This document shows positions 30,001-51,655 of a stretch of DNA of 54,500 nucleotides, piece by piece. A program made the translations under genes and the position numbers. The stretch covers positions 9,268,113 to 9,322,612 of the forward strand of contig RPFO01000080.1 of assembly GCA_009746045.1 (NCBI GenBank). The letters are read 5' to 3'. The stretch's first letter is position 1. Each line of letters opens with the position of its first letter. The DNA comes from Mesostigma viride. Taxonomy: Eukaryota > Streptophyta > Mesostigmatophyceae > Mesostigmatales > Mesostigmataceae. The notes beneath the pieces are model-generated. The model saw nothing but the letters and a program-made list of their open reading frames with translations. It was not told the origin of the DNA and searched no databases.

Positions 30001-33000
30001 GGCAGCTACATGATACTGTATTCATGGCAGCTACATGATACTGTATTCATGGCAGCTACATGATACTGTATTCATGGCAGCTACATGATACTGTATTCAT
30101 GGCAGCTACATGATACTGTATTCATGGCAGCTACATGTATACATGGCATTACATGATACTGTATTCATGGCAGCTACATGATACTGTATTCATGGCAGCT
30201 ACATGATACTGTATTCATGGCAGCTACATGATACTGTATTCATGGCAGCTACATGATACTGTATTCATGGCAGCTACATGATACTGTATTCATGGCAGCT
30301 ACATGATACTGTATTCATGGCAGCTACATGATACTGTATTCATGGCAGCTACATGATACTGTATTCATGGCAGCTACATGATACTGTATTCATGGCAGCT
30401 ACATGATACTGTATTCATGGCAGCTACATGATACTGTATTCATGGCAGCTACATGATACTGTATTCATGGCAGCTACATGATACTGTATTCATGGCAGCT
30501 ACATGATACTGTATTCATGGCAGCTACATGATACTGTATTCATGGCAGCTACATGATACTGTATTCATGGCAGCTACATGATACTGTATTCATGGCAGCT
30601 ATATGATACTGTATTCATGGCAGCTATATGATACTGTATTCATGGCAGCTATATGATACTGTATTCATGGCAGCTACATGATACTGTATTCATGGCAGCT
30701 ACATGATACTGTATTCATGGCAGCTATATGATACTGTATTCATGGCAGCTATATGATACTGTATTCATGGCAGCTACATGATACTGTATTCATGGCAGCT
30801 ACATGATACTGTATTCATGGCATCTACTGTATTCATGGCAGCTACATGATACTGTATTCATGGCAGCTACATGATACTGTATTCATGGCAGCTACATGAT
30901 ACTGTATTCATGGCAGCTACATGATACTGTATTCATGGCAGCTACATGATACTGTATTCATGGCAGCTACATGATACTGTATTCATGGCAGCTACATGAT
31001 ACTGTATTCATGGCAGCTACATGATACTGTATTCATGGCAGCTACATGATACTGTATTCATGGCAGCTACATGATACTGTATTCATGGCAGCTACATGAT
31101 ACTGTATTCATGGCAGCTACATGATACTGTATTCATGGCAGCTACATGATACTGTATTCATGGCAGCTACATGATACTGTATTCATGGCAGCTATATGAT
31201 ACTGTATTCATGGCAGCTACATGATACTGTATTCATGGCAGCTATATGATACTGTATTCATGGCAGCTATATGATACTGTATTCATGGCAGCTACATGAT
31301 ACTGTATTCATGGCAGCTATATGATACTGTATTCATGGCAGCTATATGATACTGTATTCATGGCAGCTACTATGATACTGTATTCATGGCAGCTACATGA
31401 TACTGTATTCATGGCAGCTACATGATACTGTATTCATGGCAGCTATATGATACTGTATTCATGGCAGCTACATGATACTGTATTCATGGCAGCTACATGA
31501 TACTGTATTCATGGCAGCTACATGATACTGTATTCATGGCAGCTACATGATACTGTATTCATGGCAGCTATATGATACTGTATTCATGGCAGCTACATGA
31601 TACTGTATTCATGGCAGCTATCATGATACTGTATTCATGGCAGCTATATGATACTGTATTCATGGCAGCTACATGATACTGTATTCATGGCAGCTACATG
31701 ATACTGTATTCATGGCAGCTATATGATACTGTATTCATGGCAGCTACATGATACTGTATTCATGGCAGCTACATGATACTGTATTCATGGCAGCTATATG
31801 ATACTGTATTCATGGCAGCTACATGATACTGTATTCATGGCAGCTACATGATACTGTATTCATGGCAGCTACATGATACTGTATTCATGGCAGCTACATG
31901 ATACTGTATTCATGGCAGCTACATGATACTGTATTCATGGCAGCTACATGATACTGTATTCATGGCAGCTACATGATACTGTATTCATGGCAGCTACATG
32001 ATACTGTATTCATGGCAGCTATATGATACTGTATTCATGGCAGCTATATGATACTGTATTCATGGCAGCTACATGATACTGTATTCATGGCAGCTACTGT
32101 ATTCATGGCAGCTACATGATACTGTATTCATGGCAGCTACATGATACTGTATTCATGGCAGCTACATGATACTGTATTCATGGCAGCTACATGATACTGT
32201 ATTCATGGCAGCTATATGATACTGTATTCATGGCAGCTATATGATACTGTATTCATGGCAGCTACATGATACTGTATTCATGGCATCTATATGATACTGT
32301 ATTCATGGCAGCTACATGATGCTGTATTCATGGCAGCTACATGATACTGTATTCATGGCAGCTATATGATACTGTATTCATGGCAGCTACATGATACTGT
32401 ATTCATGGCAGCTACATGATACTGTATTCATGGCAGCTACATGATACTGTATTCATGGCAGCTATATGATACTGTATTCATGGCAGCTACATGATACTGT
32501 ATTCATGGCAGCTACATGATACTGTATTCATGGCATCTACTGTATTCATGGCAGCTACATGATACTGTATTCATGGCAGCTACATGATACTGTATTCATG
32601 GCAGCTACATGATACTGTATTCATGGCAGCTACTGTATTCATGGCAGCTACATGATACTGTATTCATGGCAGCTACATGATACTGTATTCATGGCAGCTA
32701 TATGATACTGTATTCATGGCAGCTACATGATACTGTATTCATGGCAGCTATATGATACTGTATTCATGGCAGCTATATGATACTGTATTCATGGCAGCTA
32801 CATGATACTGTATTCATGGCAGCTACATGATACTGTATTCATGGCATCTACTGTATTCATGGCAGCTATATGATACTGTATTCATGGCAGCTACATGATA
32901 CTGTATTCATGGCAGCTACATGATACTGTATTCATGGCAGCTATATGATACTGTATTCATGGCAGCTACATGATACTGTATTCATGGCAGCTACATGATA

Positions 33001-35683
33001 CTGTATTCATGGCAGCTATATGATACTGTATTCATGGCAGCTACATGATACTGTATTCATGGCAGCTACATGATACTGTATTCATGGCAGCTATATGATA
33101 CTGTATTCATGGCAGCTATATGATACTGTATTCATGGCAGCTATATGATACTGTATTCATGGCAGCTACATGATACTGTATTCATGGCAGCTATATGATA
33201 CTGTATTCATGGCAGCTACATGATACTGTATTCATGGCAGCTACATGATACTGTATTCATGGCAGCTACATGATACTGTATTCATGGCAGCTACATGATA
33301 CTGTATTCATGGCAGCTACATGATACTGTATTCATGGCAGCTACATGATACTGTATTCATGGCAGCTACATGATACTGTATTCATGGCAGCTACATGATA
33401 CTGTATTCATGGCAGCTATATGATACTGTATTCATGGCAGCTATATGATACTGTATTCATGGCAGCTACATGATACTGTATTCATGGCAGCTACATGATA
33501 CTGTATTCATGGCAGCTACATGATACTGTATTCATGGCAGCTATATGATACTGTATTCATGGCAGCTATATGATACTGTATTCATGGCAGCTACATGATA
33601 CTGTATTCATGGCAGCTACATGATACTGTATTCATGGCAGCTATATGATACTGTATTCATGGCAGCTATATGATACTGTATTCACGATGCATCCCTAGTA
33701 GTATACAATCTACTTTCTACAAGTCTACAACACTATATACACAGGAGGAAGACACAAGGCAGGTTGTGATACGGTTGATATCATTTCCCACGATGCGTCC
33801 TGGACTTGCTATAGCCTTCTATCTGTACTCTCCTGCTTCAGGCGTGACATCAACGAGACAACCAGCGCAGGCATGGCACTACTATACAGTATAGTGACCC
33901 GTATAGTGACCATGGTATCAACGAGACAATCAGCGCAGGCAGGAAGCTTCCCTCAATTTGAATAGTTGGCAATTCACTCCATGCTAACCCCCGTACAGTC
34001 AGTGTCATACCCACCAGCAGTCATTCACCATTACCACTAGCACTGCTGCACAATACGATTACAAGCACACCCGTGCTGCCACGCCCGTCGCCTGCGGTCA
34101 CAACACCCACACGGCACCGCCCGCGGCTACGCGCGGCGCAGAGGCGCAATAAGCAGTCAACTGTTCTACTATTTCTACACCTCCACATATCCGGGTATAG
34201 ATTATGTTCATACACAACAGTCCTGTTGAGAGCGCCACCCACTGTGCGCGCGCAGCAGGGGCACCATCAGCAGTCATGTGTTTGACTGCTTCTACGCTTG
34301 TTGTTTCTACACTTGCTTGCTTCTACAACCCTAGTGTTTGACGCGCCACCCACCGCGTGCACGCAGCAGGGGCACCATGAGCGGGTGGCATCGTGACAAA
34401 TGCAAGTCCAACAGGGTCACCGAGGAGACGGCGGGGCGGTAGCCGACGACGCCGCAGCACCGCTGGAGCGCGCACAGCTCCTGCCATGAATACACAGATG
34501 CCCGTCCACACGACATAACAACGCAGGTCTATGGATAGTCGATACGCAGGTCTATGGATAGTCAATACGCAGGTCTATGGATAGTCAATACGCAGGTCTA
34601 TGGATAGTCGATCAGCACCGCTGGAGCGCGCACAGCTGTTTTGTGGGCGAGGGATAGATAGATACCCGGCAAGCAGGCAAAAGGAGGCAAGACTGTTGCA
34701 GATGTGCTGGAGCGCGCACAGCTCATGGGGGGTAAGATAGTGGAATGGACGGTAGTATAAAGTCAGGAATGAGAAGGCAGCAATAACAACTAATGGCTAT
34801 GCATTTGTGCTGGGTGACGCGCAGCCCCGTGCAGGGACGAGCCAAAGTCAATTAGATAAAAGATAGATAAACACCAGGATGCTCGATAGCGAGCAGGAAA
34901 TGCCAACGTGCTGGCTAATCAGGGATGCCGAACGTGGCGCATTTCCATGCCAATTGCACGCAGCCCATGTCTTAAATTATAGGGGCCGTTACCTACTGAA
35001 ATACGATCTACCCAAGAAATGTACACAACGACAAAATAACTATGGCATTTGCTCAGTAGCAACCTACGCAGAATGGGTTGCCTCCAAACTGACGGGTGTT
35101 TAATCTTACCTTCCCCTAAAACAAATATAGACGCAGGGTTGTCGCTCTCTCGATTCCCAATTCACGAACACTCGCCACCCCCCTCCTTGTTTTACGAATG
35201 ATGCACGCACAGCCAACCGCGCGGCGCGAATGTAAAAAGGCTACCACGCTGTGCCCGAAGCTTGCATGAATATAAAAGTAGTTCTAGTTATGGATGATGC
35301 TGTTGCCACCACAAAGTCCCATTCACCGCAGCATATTGACTTTGGCAGAAAAAAGTACCAGTTCCTTGTCACGAGGCTGCCCAACTTTCGACCATAAGTC
35401 CTAAGAGGCGAGTTATCAAGACATGCTGCGGTTGATAGCCAGGATAATTGGGTACAGGAAGCAACTAGCTAGTGCCCGTGAGGAGAGATATTAATAACAC
35501 ACTAGTGAGCTACCTGGCACTCTGCTACTGAAAGCACTCCATCGATGACAGCGCGGTTCTCCTTCATGATGACGTCATTGATAACAAGTAGACCAAGCAC
35601 CTTGTGAAGACAAACATATTTTACTGAGGAGACGGGCTTGGCAGCTGCGAGATCAAGACATAATCGACCGAGTGGCAGCACCG
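3959..35683 (-). CDS. 2OG-Fe(II) dioxygenase (P4H-like) with long tail
   Basis: Seven exons join in phase: 35683-35514, 34480-34354, 10297-10219, 8903-8831, 7611-7516, 7180-7130 and 6073-3959. The product should hydroxylate a protein or small substrate using 2-oxoglutarate, O2 and Fe(II). The order of family motifs is complete: VIDGVLSVAECQEL, VGYRP, FVEFTGLLSWSPGSAIDWH, then the iron ligands H-x-D in WHADNN, CYLNDSGADFQGGDFHFQDG, the distal His in ENVHCVDE, and the co-substrate Arg in GERLTLVLWF. Counting from the in-frame ATG at 35567 gives 864 residues with H97, D99, H156 and R166. The frame is open upstream of this ATG to the acceptor at 35683, so more 5' exon(s) probably exist. The domain resembles unnamed plant P4H-like proteins. 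Unlike the plant proteins I recall, it continues about 675 residues past the domain in a repeat-rich tail. The intron between the second and third exons is about 24 kb of satellite DNA. Confidence 0.85.
4068..4131. repeat. 14-bp C-rich tandem repeat
   Basis: About four and a half copies of a CTGCCTCCTGCCCC unit near the 3' end of the dioxygenase ORF. In the minus frame it gives the Gly/Gln/Arg-rich GRGQEAGG region. The unit length is not a multiple of three. Confidence 0.85.
4335..4412. repeat. 39-bp direct duplication in the tail
   Basis: Two identical 39-bp copies back to back, which duplicate 13 residues (VRGDTKSWCYTT and one more) in the dioxygenase frame. Confidence 0.92.
4736..4798. 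repeat. (GCA)21 microsatellite, poly-Cys in frame
   Basis: Twenty-one perfect trinucleotides. In the dioxygenase frame on the minus strand it reads TGC, giving 21 consecutive cysteines. In plus-strand frames it would read poly-Gln or poly-Ser, but no gene is supported there. Confidence 0.95.
4903..5019. repeat. 39-bp x3 tandem repeat, Cys/His 13-mer
   Basis: Three copies starting at 4903, 4942 and 4981. In frame they encode AGCEANPCGTSHR three times, each with two Cys and one His. Confidence 0.93.
5156..5212. repeat. 6-bp GCCCCT repeat (Gly-Gln run)
   Basis: A run of CCTGCC hexamers that gives alternating Gly-Gln in the dioxygenase tail. Confidence 0.85.
5392..5516. repeat. Degenerate 15-bp coding repeat
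   Basis: Seven to eight diverged 15-bp units encode Asn/His-Gln-x-Ser-Leu-like pentapeptides (NQDSL, HSALN, NQGSR, HQSPL) in the dioxygenase tail. Confidence 0.7.
6106..6330. repeat. 75-bp x3 tandem repeat in intron
   Basis: Three copies start at 6106, 6181 and 6256 and differ at a few positions. They lie in the dioxygenase intron about 30 bp upstream of the exon g acceptor. The unit length is divisible by three, so long chance ORFs arise on both strands; none looks real. Confidence 0.93.
7060..7078 (-). repeat. Exon-edge echo: dioxygenase exon f, 3' edge
   Basis: A short copy of the exon f end and donor (AACGCACCTCAT on plus) lies about 60 bp downstream of the real border at 7,124-7,136. 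It is short and could be chance if taken alone. Confidence 0.4.
7130..7180 (-). CDS. Dioxygenase micro-exon f with distal His
   Basis: Acceptor tctccag, donor GAG|gtgcgt; 17 codons. It encodes TLAVYTSGEENVHCVDE; the His of NVH is the third Fe ligand. Both borders are phase 0 and join exon e (PRAG) and exon g (ISHGER) without a gap. Confidence 0.88.
7516..7611 (-). CDS. Dioxygenase exon e, core beta strands
   Basis: Acceptor gctgcag, donor GGG|gtgagt; exactly 32 codons. It encodes AVCYLNDSGADFQGGDF, then HFQDGEPSTIVPRAG, the YLN...F.GG.F.F.dG...P.aG signature of P4H-like 2OG domains. Confidence 0.9.
7805..7866. repeat. GTTAAC-containing short tandem repeat
   Basis: Four copies of a 16-18-bp AT-rich unit, each with the palindrome GTTAAC, in a dioxygenase intron. 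Confidence 0.8.
8303..8356. other. Strong intronic hairpin
   Basis: Inverted repeat: CTATAGGCCCAC (8303-8314) pairs with GTGGGCCTATAG (8345-8356), and GTACTCAA (8320-8327) pairs with TTGAGTAC (8336-8343), with an asymmetric internal loop and an 8-base terminal loop. The outer stem can extend with one mismatch through ATTG/CAAT. It lies in the intron between dioxygenase exons d and e. It could be a small MITE, a small-RNA precursor or a chance fold. Confidence 0.7.
8573..8730 (-). repeat. Exon-edge echoes: dioxygenase exon d, 3' edge (two)
   Basis: Two copies of the GATGTGGCGCTGCC stretch (plus strand), at 8709-8730 and, with one change, at 8573-8598. They match the 3' edge of exon d at about 8,833-8,848 and lie downstream of it in transcription order. 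Confidence 0.65.
8831..8903 (-). CDS. Dioxygenase exon d with HxD iron ligands
   Basis: Acceptor cccag, donor TCG|gtgtgc. It encodes WSPGSAIDWHADNN then RPYLRQRHIS. The His and Asp of WHAD are the first two Fe(II) ligands in this superfamily. Echoes of the 5' edge lie upstream (8969-9001, 9070-9103) and of the 3' edge downstream (8709-8730, 8573-8598). Confidence 0.88.
8969..9103 (-). repeat. Exon-edge echoes: dioxygenase exon d, 5' edge (two)
   Basis: Copies at 8969-9001 (nearly identical) and 9070-9103 (more diverged) of the exon d 5' border at 8877-8908. The shared core is GGGGACCAGCTGGG with the preceding GTCGATGGCCGA. The acceptor CAG is kept in the first copy and altered in the second. 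Both lie upstream of the exon in transcription order. Confidence 0.85.
9446..9620. repeat. Diverged intronic repeats
   Basis: Three imperfect copies of a TTGGCAT..GTTGTGGGAGAT motif (9448-9560), then three copies of an ACGCGTGCAT-type 16-bp unit (9587-9630), inside a dioxygenase intron. Confidence 0.6.
9957..10079 (-). repeat. Exon-edge echoes: dioxygenase exon c, 3' edge (two)
   Basis: Segments 10045-10079 and 9957-9985 resemble the exon c 3' border at 10214-10250 (CCTGAGCAATCCCGTGAAC then CCACAAACAGG). The nearer copy includes a changed donor region (ACCCTGAGCAG). Both are downstream of the exon in transcription order. Confidence 0.65.
10219..10297 (-). CDS. Dioxygenase exon c
   Basis: Acceptor gcatgcag, donor AG|gtgggc. 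It encodes KVRAAVEGTPFGAACDLFV and EFTGLL; the trailing AG plus C from the next exon makes Ser of LLSW. The 79-bp length keeps phase on both sides. It lies about 200 bp left of the satellite block. Confidence 0.8.
10501..11271. repeat. 76-bp satellite, ten units plus a partial
   Basis: Units start with CAGCGCTG at 10501, 10577, 10653, 10729, 10805, 10881, 10957, 11033, 11109 and 11185; an eleventh, starting at 11261, runs straight into the 25-bp array. Unit variants are linked: GCCCATC goes with CGATGC and TTTATA (10653, 10881, 11033), whereas GTCCATC usually goes with AATGC and TTAATA. This gives an A-A-B-A-A-B-A-B-like higher-order order. It shares CATGGCAGCTA with the 25-bp unit. It lies wholly in the dioxygenase intron. 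Confidence 0.97.
11272..33684. repeat. 25-bp satellite array, about 900 units
   Basis: About 22.4 kb of a 25-bp unit: GGCAGCTACATGATAC followed by TGTATTCAT. The commonest variant has T for C in ACATGAT. A recurrent 18-bp form lacks CATGATA (for example near 11,650, 12,420, 13,490, 19,780, 21,590, 23,060, 32,095). Each unit holds an interrupted dyad, CATGATAC-T-GTAT-T-CATG. Since 25 is not divisible by three and the unit has stops on both strands, no reading frame exceeds about 25 codons. The T variant is common near both ends and rare between about 17,800 and 28,500. The array sits in the dioxygenase intron between exons b and c. Confidence 0.98.
33685..33725. repeat. Right-border relic of the 76-bp unit
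   Basis: Just past the last 25-bp unit, ACGATGC then AGTATACAATCTACTTTCTAC resembles the second half of the 76-bp unit (ACGATGC...ACTATACAATATACTTTATA). The 25-bp array is therefore bordered on both sides by 76-bp-type sequence. Confidence 0.6.
33726..34226. other. Intron sequence with a short duplication
   Basis: Part of the 24-kb dioxygenase intron. ATCAACGAGACAA with CAGCGCAGGCA occurs twice (about 33,848 and 33,914). I see no other supported feature. Confidence 0.5.
34227..34272 (-). repeat. Exon-edge echo: dioxygenase exon b, 3' edge
   Basis: The plus-strand stretch CGCCACCCACTGTG then GCGCAGCAGGGGCACCAT matches the exon b donor border at 34343-34377 with few changes. The copied region spans the donor (GTGGGTGGCG on minus). 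It lies about 100 bp downstream of the exon in transcription order. Confidence 0.88.
34354..34480 (-). CDS. Dioxygenase exon b
   Basis: Acceptor ggcag, donor G|gtgggt. 42 codons plus one base: ELCALQRCCGVVGYRP then a Leu/His-rich helix ending VPLLRAR. The VGYRP motif is in the place expected for plant P4H-like proteins. It leaves one G, which the next exon (10297) completes to GAC with its leading AC, giving LLRARDKVRAAV. Echoes of both edges flank it (34227-34272, 34612-34640, 34697-34728). Confidence 0.7.
34521..34612. repeat. 23-bp x4 tandem repeat
   Basis: Four copies of ACGCAGGTCTATGGATAGTC plus three bases, starting at 34521, 34544, 34567 and 34590, just upstream of dioxygenase exon b. 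Confidence 0.93.
34612..34728 (-). repeat. Exon-edge echoes: dioxygenase exon b, 5' edge (two)
   Basis: Segments 34612-34640 and 34697-34728 carry CTGGAGCGCGCACAGCT, identical to the exon b 5' end at 34463-34479. Sequence beyond the core has diverged. The nearer copy keeps a CAG in acceptor position. Both lie upstream of the exon in transcription order. Confidence 0.88.
35514..35683 (-). CDS. Dioxygenase exon a (5'-most recognised)
   Basis: Starts after CAG at 35684-35686 with two bases of a split codon; 56 codons follow and it ends TGCCAG before gtagct. It encodes KYVCLHKVLGLLVIND and AVIDGVLSVAECQ, the typical N-terminal approach to a 2OG domain. An in-frame ATG lies at 35567. A short copy of its 5' edge lies just upstream (35700-35712), as seen for other exons here, which supports the acceptor rather than a start within the exon. 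The upstream exon and the true start were not found. Confidence 0.6.
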
Positions 35684-35713
35684 CTGATTTAATGTGCAGA
35701 GCACCGCTGTGAT

Positions 35714-38542
35714 GCCACCTTCATGGTCCCAAGCCCGATACGTTCCCAGAAAGATGAATTATACGGCCAACGCTTATTGTTTTCTGTAATGCATTTCCCT
35801 ACATTACTTGCGAGCGACAATTGTAATCATGCATCGCAAAATACGGTTTCCGCGCAATTCACGTCACCCCGTGCAGAAGTATCCGCAAATTGACGAATGC
35901 AAACACATTTAGAAAAATCCCAGGAATTAAGATGTTCGCATATCATTTTGCGCAACCGAAAATCGTCATGGCGAGTTACGACGTCGCACGCGATTGATGA
36001 TGAGTAAAACAAGCGTAAAGCAAACTGTAATGTGAAAAGCTCACGTGAGTACTTCGTTCGACTTACGACACACTAGAAGGTGACAGAGGCCTTCAGTTTA
36101 TGCCGGCGCTGCCCCTGTGTGTTCATGCCTTCTGCTGCACGCTGCAACCGGCGCGGCACGTCGACCGGGGCGCGTTCGCCGGGGCGTGTGCGCCGGGGCG
36201 CGTGGCCCGGCCTTAGGCCTGCCAACTGCCTGCAGCAAGCGTAGGCAAGCACCCGCTCGACGGCATGGCAGTCCGCGATAAAAATAGGGGCCTACAGCAT
36301 GGTCCACACAGGCGAAATTCAGGTCCGGTCAGGTCCGGTTGGAAAAAGTTCGCGGTCCACCAGTGCACAGCCGGGCGGGACCGCGCCGGCAACGGAGGTT
36401 GCAAAAGTAGTCCTGCCGTACCTGATGCCCTGACCTAGTGTAAACGGTCCAGTCTTTTTCCCACCCGGCGGCTGGGACCACCATTTCCGCATTCCAGCTA
36501 GCTGGAAAAATATTTCCCGGTCGGGCCCGACCAGGCAATATCATTTATCCTAGCAGGAATCCGAGGGGAAAGACTCGGAAAAGACTGGCACTAGGCTTTC
36601 AAGTTGCACTGCGCCTCAATAGCGCAAACAGCCTGCTCGGCTCGGCGGTCCACAATAGTTGTCCACACGGAACGACACGGCAACTAAGCTGACTTCCGAT
36701 CTGGCGCTCCCCTAGCCCTAACACCATTGTAACCGGCACCGACCTGTGCCAAGAGGTTCTTCCTGAACCGGGCTTGTTCCTGTCAAGTAGCTTGCCCGCG
36801 TTGACTGGCCCGCGATCACCGTACTCTACTACATAGCAGGGTTGCCACCTACAGTTATTATTGATGTCTCCCTGGCCTAGCTGCTCTCTGCGCGCCACGT
36901 CGTCGATCCCATGCGGGCGGCAGTGTCTGGACGGACGCGGGTTGAGGACGTCAGTTGTGCGGCCGTCACGGCCGAGAGCGCGACAAGTTTGCCTGTTATC
37001 AAGGAGACAACCATACGGCAATATGAGGCCCCACCGGTTCATCCCATTTGTCCTTCAGAAGCTCGGGGCCATGAGTCCCAAAACGACGGCTTTCAAGATT
37101 CTATGAATGTTACCAGCGGCGTGAAGACCAGAGTGCCCCGTGGTCAGGGATGCCCGGACATGGTCCTCTCATAGCCGGCGCGGCAGCGCGTGCCTAGCTA
37201 GCGATCAAAACCATCTACGGTGCCGGATGTGTTGTTCGCTGCATCCAGGCTGGCTTTATTGGCGGCCCATGCAGTTTAGCTGTACCTAGGGCCTGGCCTC
37301 CGCAGGGCCGTTCCCTGCCGCAGATGTTGGTTGTATCGGCTAGTGATTGTTCTTCGCTCGTTCTTGCATGCCTTGAACGAAAGTGTTGCCCGTCCGATCA
37401 ATCATTCCCACAATTCATAATTTTTTATGAATATATAAACGTGTACTACCATGGCTGTCTCATCAATGTAACCGGCTCATAAAAGTGCCATGTCCATGAC
37501 AGGCAGGTCCTTGGAGGCAAGTAATTCAATTCATTCGATCAAACAAACTCATTATGCATGACAACAAACACAGCTCGCTACTGAGTGATTTGAAGGATAC
37601 ATTGCATTATTCAATAGTATACGCGTATCTCAGCCTGGCATGCCAGTCATTAACGATGCCAAAAGCCGCCTAGACATATGCGCAGAAGTCATCAGACAAC
37701 ATAACCATCCGATGCTGCCCAATTGCCGTCATCTGTCGCACTGGAAGCAACATGCACTCCATTTACAATGAGCTACCTCCCTCCAGCACCGAGTTACCCT
37801 GCTCGGCAGGAGGAACCAAATTTTGAATTCTGAATTACCCTGCTTCAAAAGACACCGCGTGACCAAGCTGTCGAGACAAACAGACGCGGGGTCTCAGCGC
37901 GGCCCCACGCGATGGCAGCGTGTGCACCGGGCACGTGCCCCGGAGACAGCTGGCTGTCTGACTTGCAAGAGCAGCGTTGAAGCTGTGTTCAGATGGTGGA
38001 GGCCAGCCAGTAGCCGCTCCTCTCACCAACTGGCCGCTGGCAAGATAGTCATTGGCAAATGGCTTTCTGCAGCAAGCCACCGTTGACAGCCATGCGTCAC
38101 AGTCGCCGCATCAGCCCTGTCCCACCCCACGGATTTGACACGGGGTCCTCAGAGTCTGGCCTTTGCCTTTCAATGAGGTGGGTGCCACTGATAATCAGGG
38201 GGGACACTGCAGATGTCCCTATTACGCCCATTCCCTGGCCCCGCTGATTATGTGCTAGTGTGATGCTCGGTAGCACACGCACAGAGACATGCCACTAGGC
38301 CACCAATCACGCCGCCATCACCATCAGCTGTTATTGGCTGATCAACATGGGGTGGCTGGCCATGCCAGGGAGCCCAGGTACTGCCACCTGTCATTGCTGG
38401 CACGCCCTGGCCCAACCCATGCATAGACAGAGGGTGAAGCGCCAAGTAGGGGTACTTGAATAGAGTACCCGCCGGTCACTCGGGTCCCATTTCCTTCCAA
38501 GCTCATGCCTTGATGAACAAATCGCTAGTTTGATCCACCCCC
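35714..38542. other. Interval between CUL3 and the dioxygenase; no gene recognised
   Basis: This should hold the 5' exon(s) and promoter of the dioxygenase gene and the 3' flank of CUL3. A minus-strand open stretch at 37042-36599 and a plus-strand one at 34879-35103 have no recognisable domain, and I do not call them. The sequence at about 36,100-36,600 is GC-rich with many CpG, a possible promoter-type stretch. No TATA box or RNA gene could be supported. Confidence 0.35.
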
Positions 38543-38590
38543 TCAAGCCAGGTAGCGGTACAGCTGCAGCCGCTGGTCGTTCTTGTCTAC
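38543..38590 (-). repeat. Exon-edge echo of the CUL3 terminus, with a stop
   Basis: Downstream of the CUL3 stop, a 48-bp copy of the last coding stretch reads VDKNDQRLQLYRYLA then TGA on minus; the true end is [13 protein letters not shown] then TAA. An AG lies directly before it, and the copy is in frame with its own stop. It could act as an alternative terminal exon or be a decayed duplication. Confidence 0.85.
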
Positions 38591-38643
38591 CTCCACCTAC
38601 TACATTAAGGTTATGGCCTTGATTAACCCACCCATCCAATCCC

Positions 38644-51655
<13,012 letters not shown>

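Noticed and set aside
11272-33684. CRISPR-like or protein-coding interpretation of the 25-bp array
   Set aside because: Units are contiguous with no unique spacers, and the period plus internal stops forbids any long frame. It is a satellite.
10298-34353. Two separate genes left and right of the satellite instead of one
   Set aside because: Splice phase and family sequence run continuously across the block (Asp codon completed, VGYRP before FVEFTGLL), so one gene is the simpler reading, pending transcript proof.
34879-35103. 74-codon plus-strand ORF
   Set aside because: It lies in a dioxygenase intron on the opposite strand, with no domain or repeat support.
36599-37042. 147-codon minus-strand ORF
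   Set aside because: No recognisable motif or splice context and an overlapping plus-strand frame; probably chance in a GC-rich stretch.
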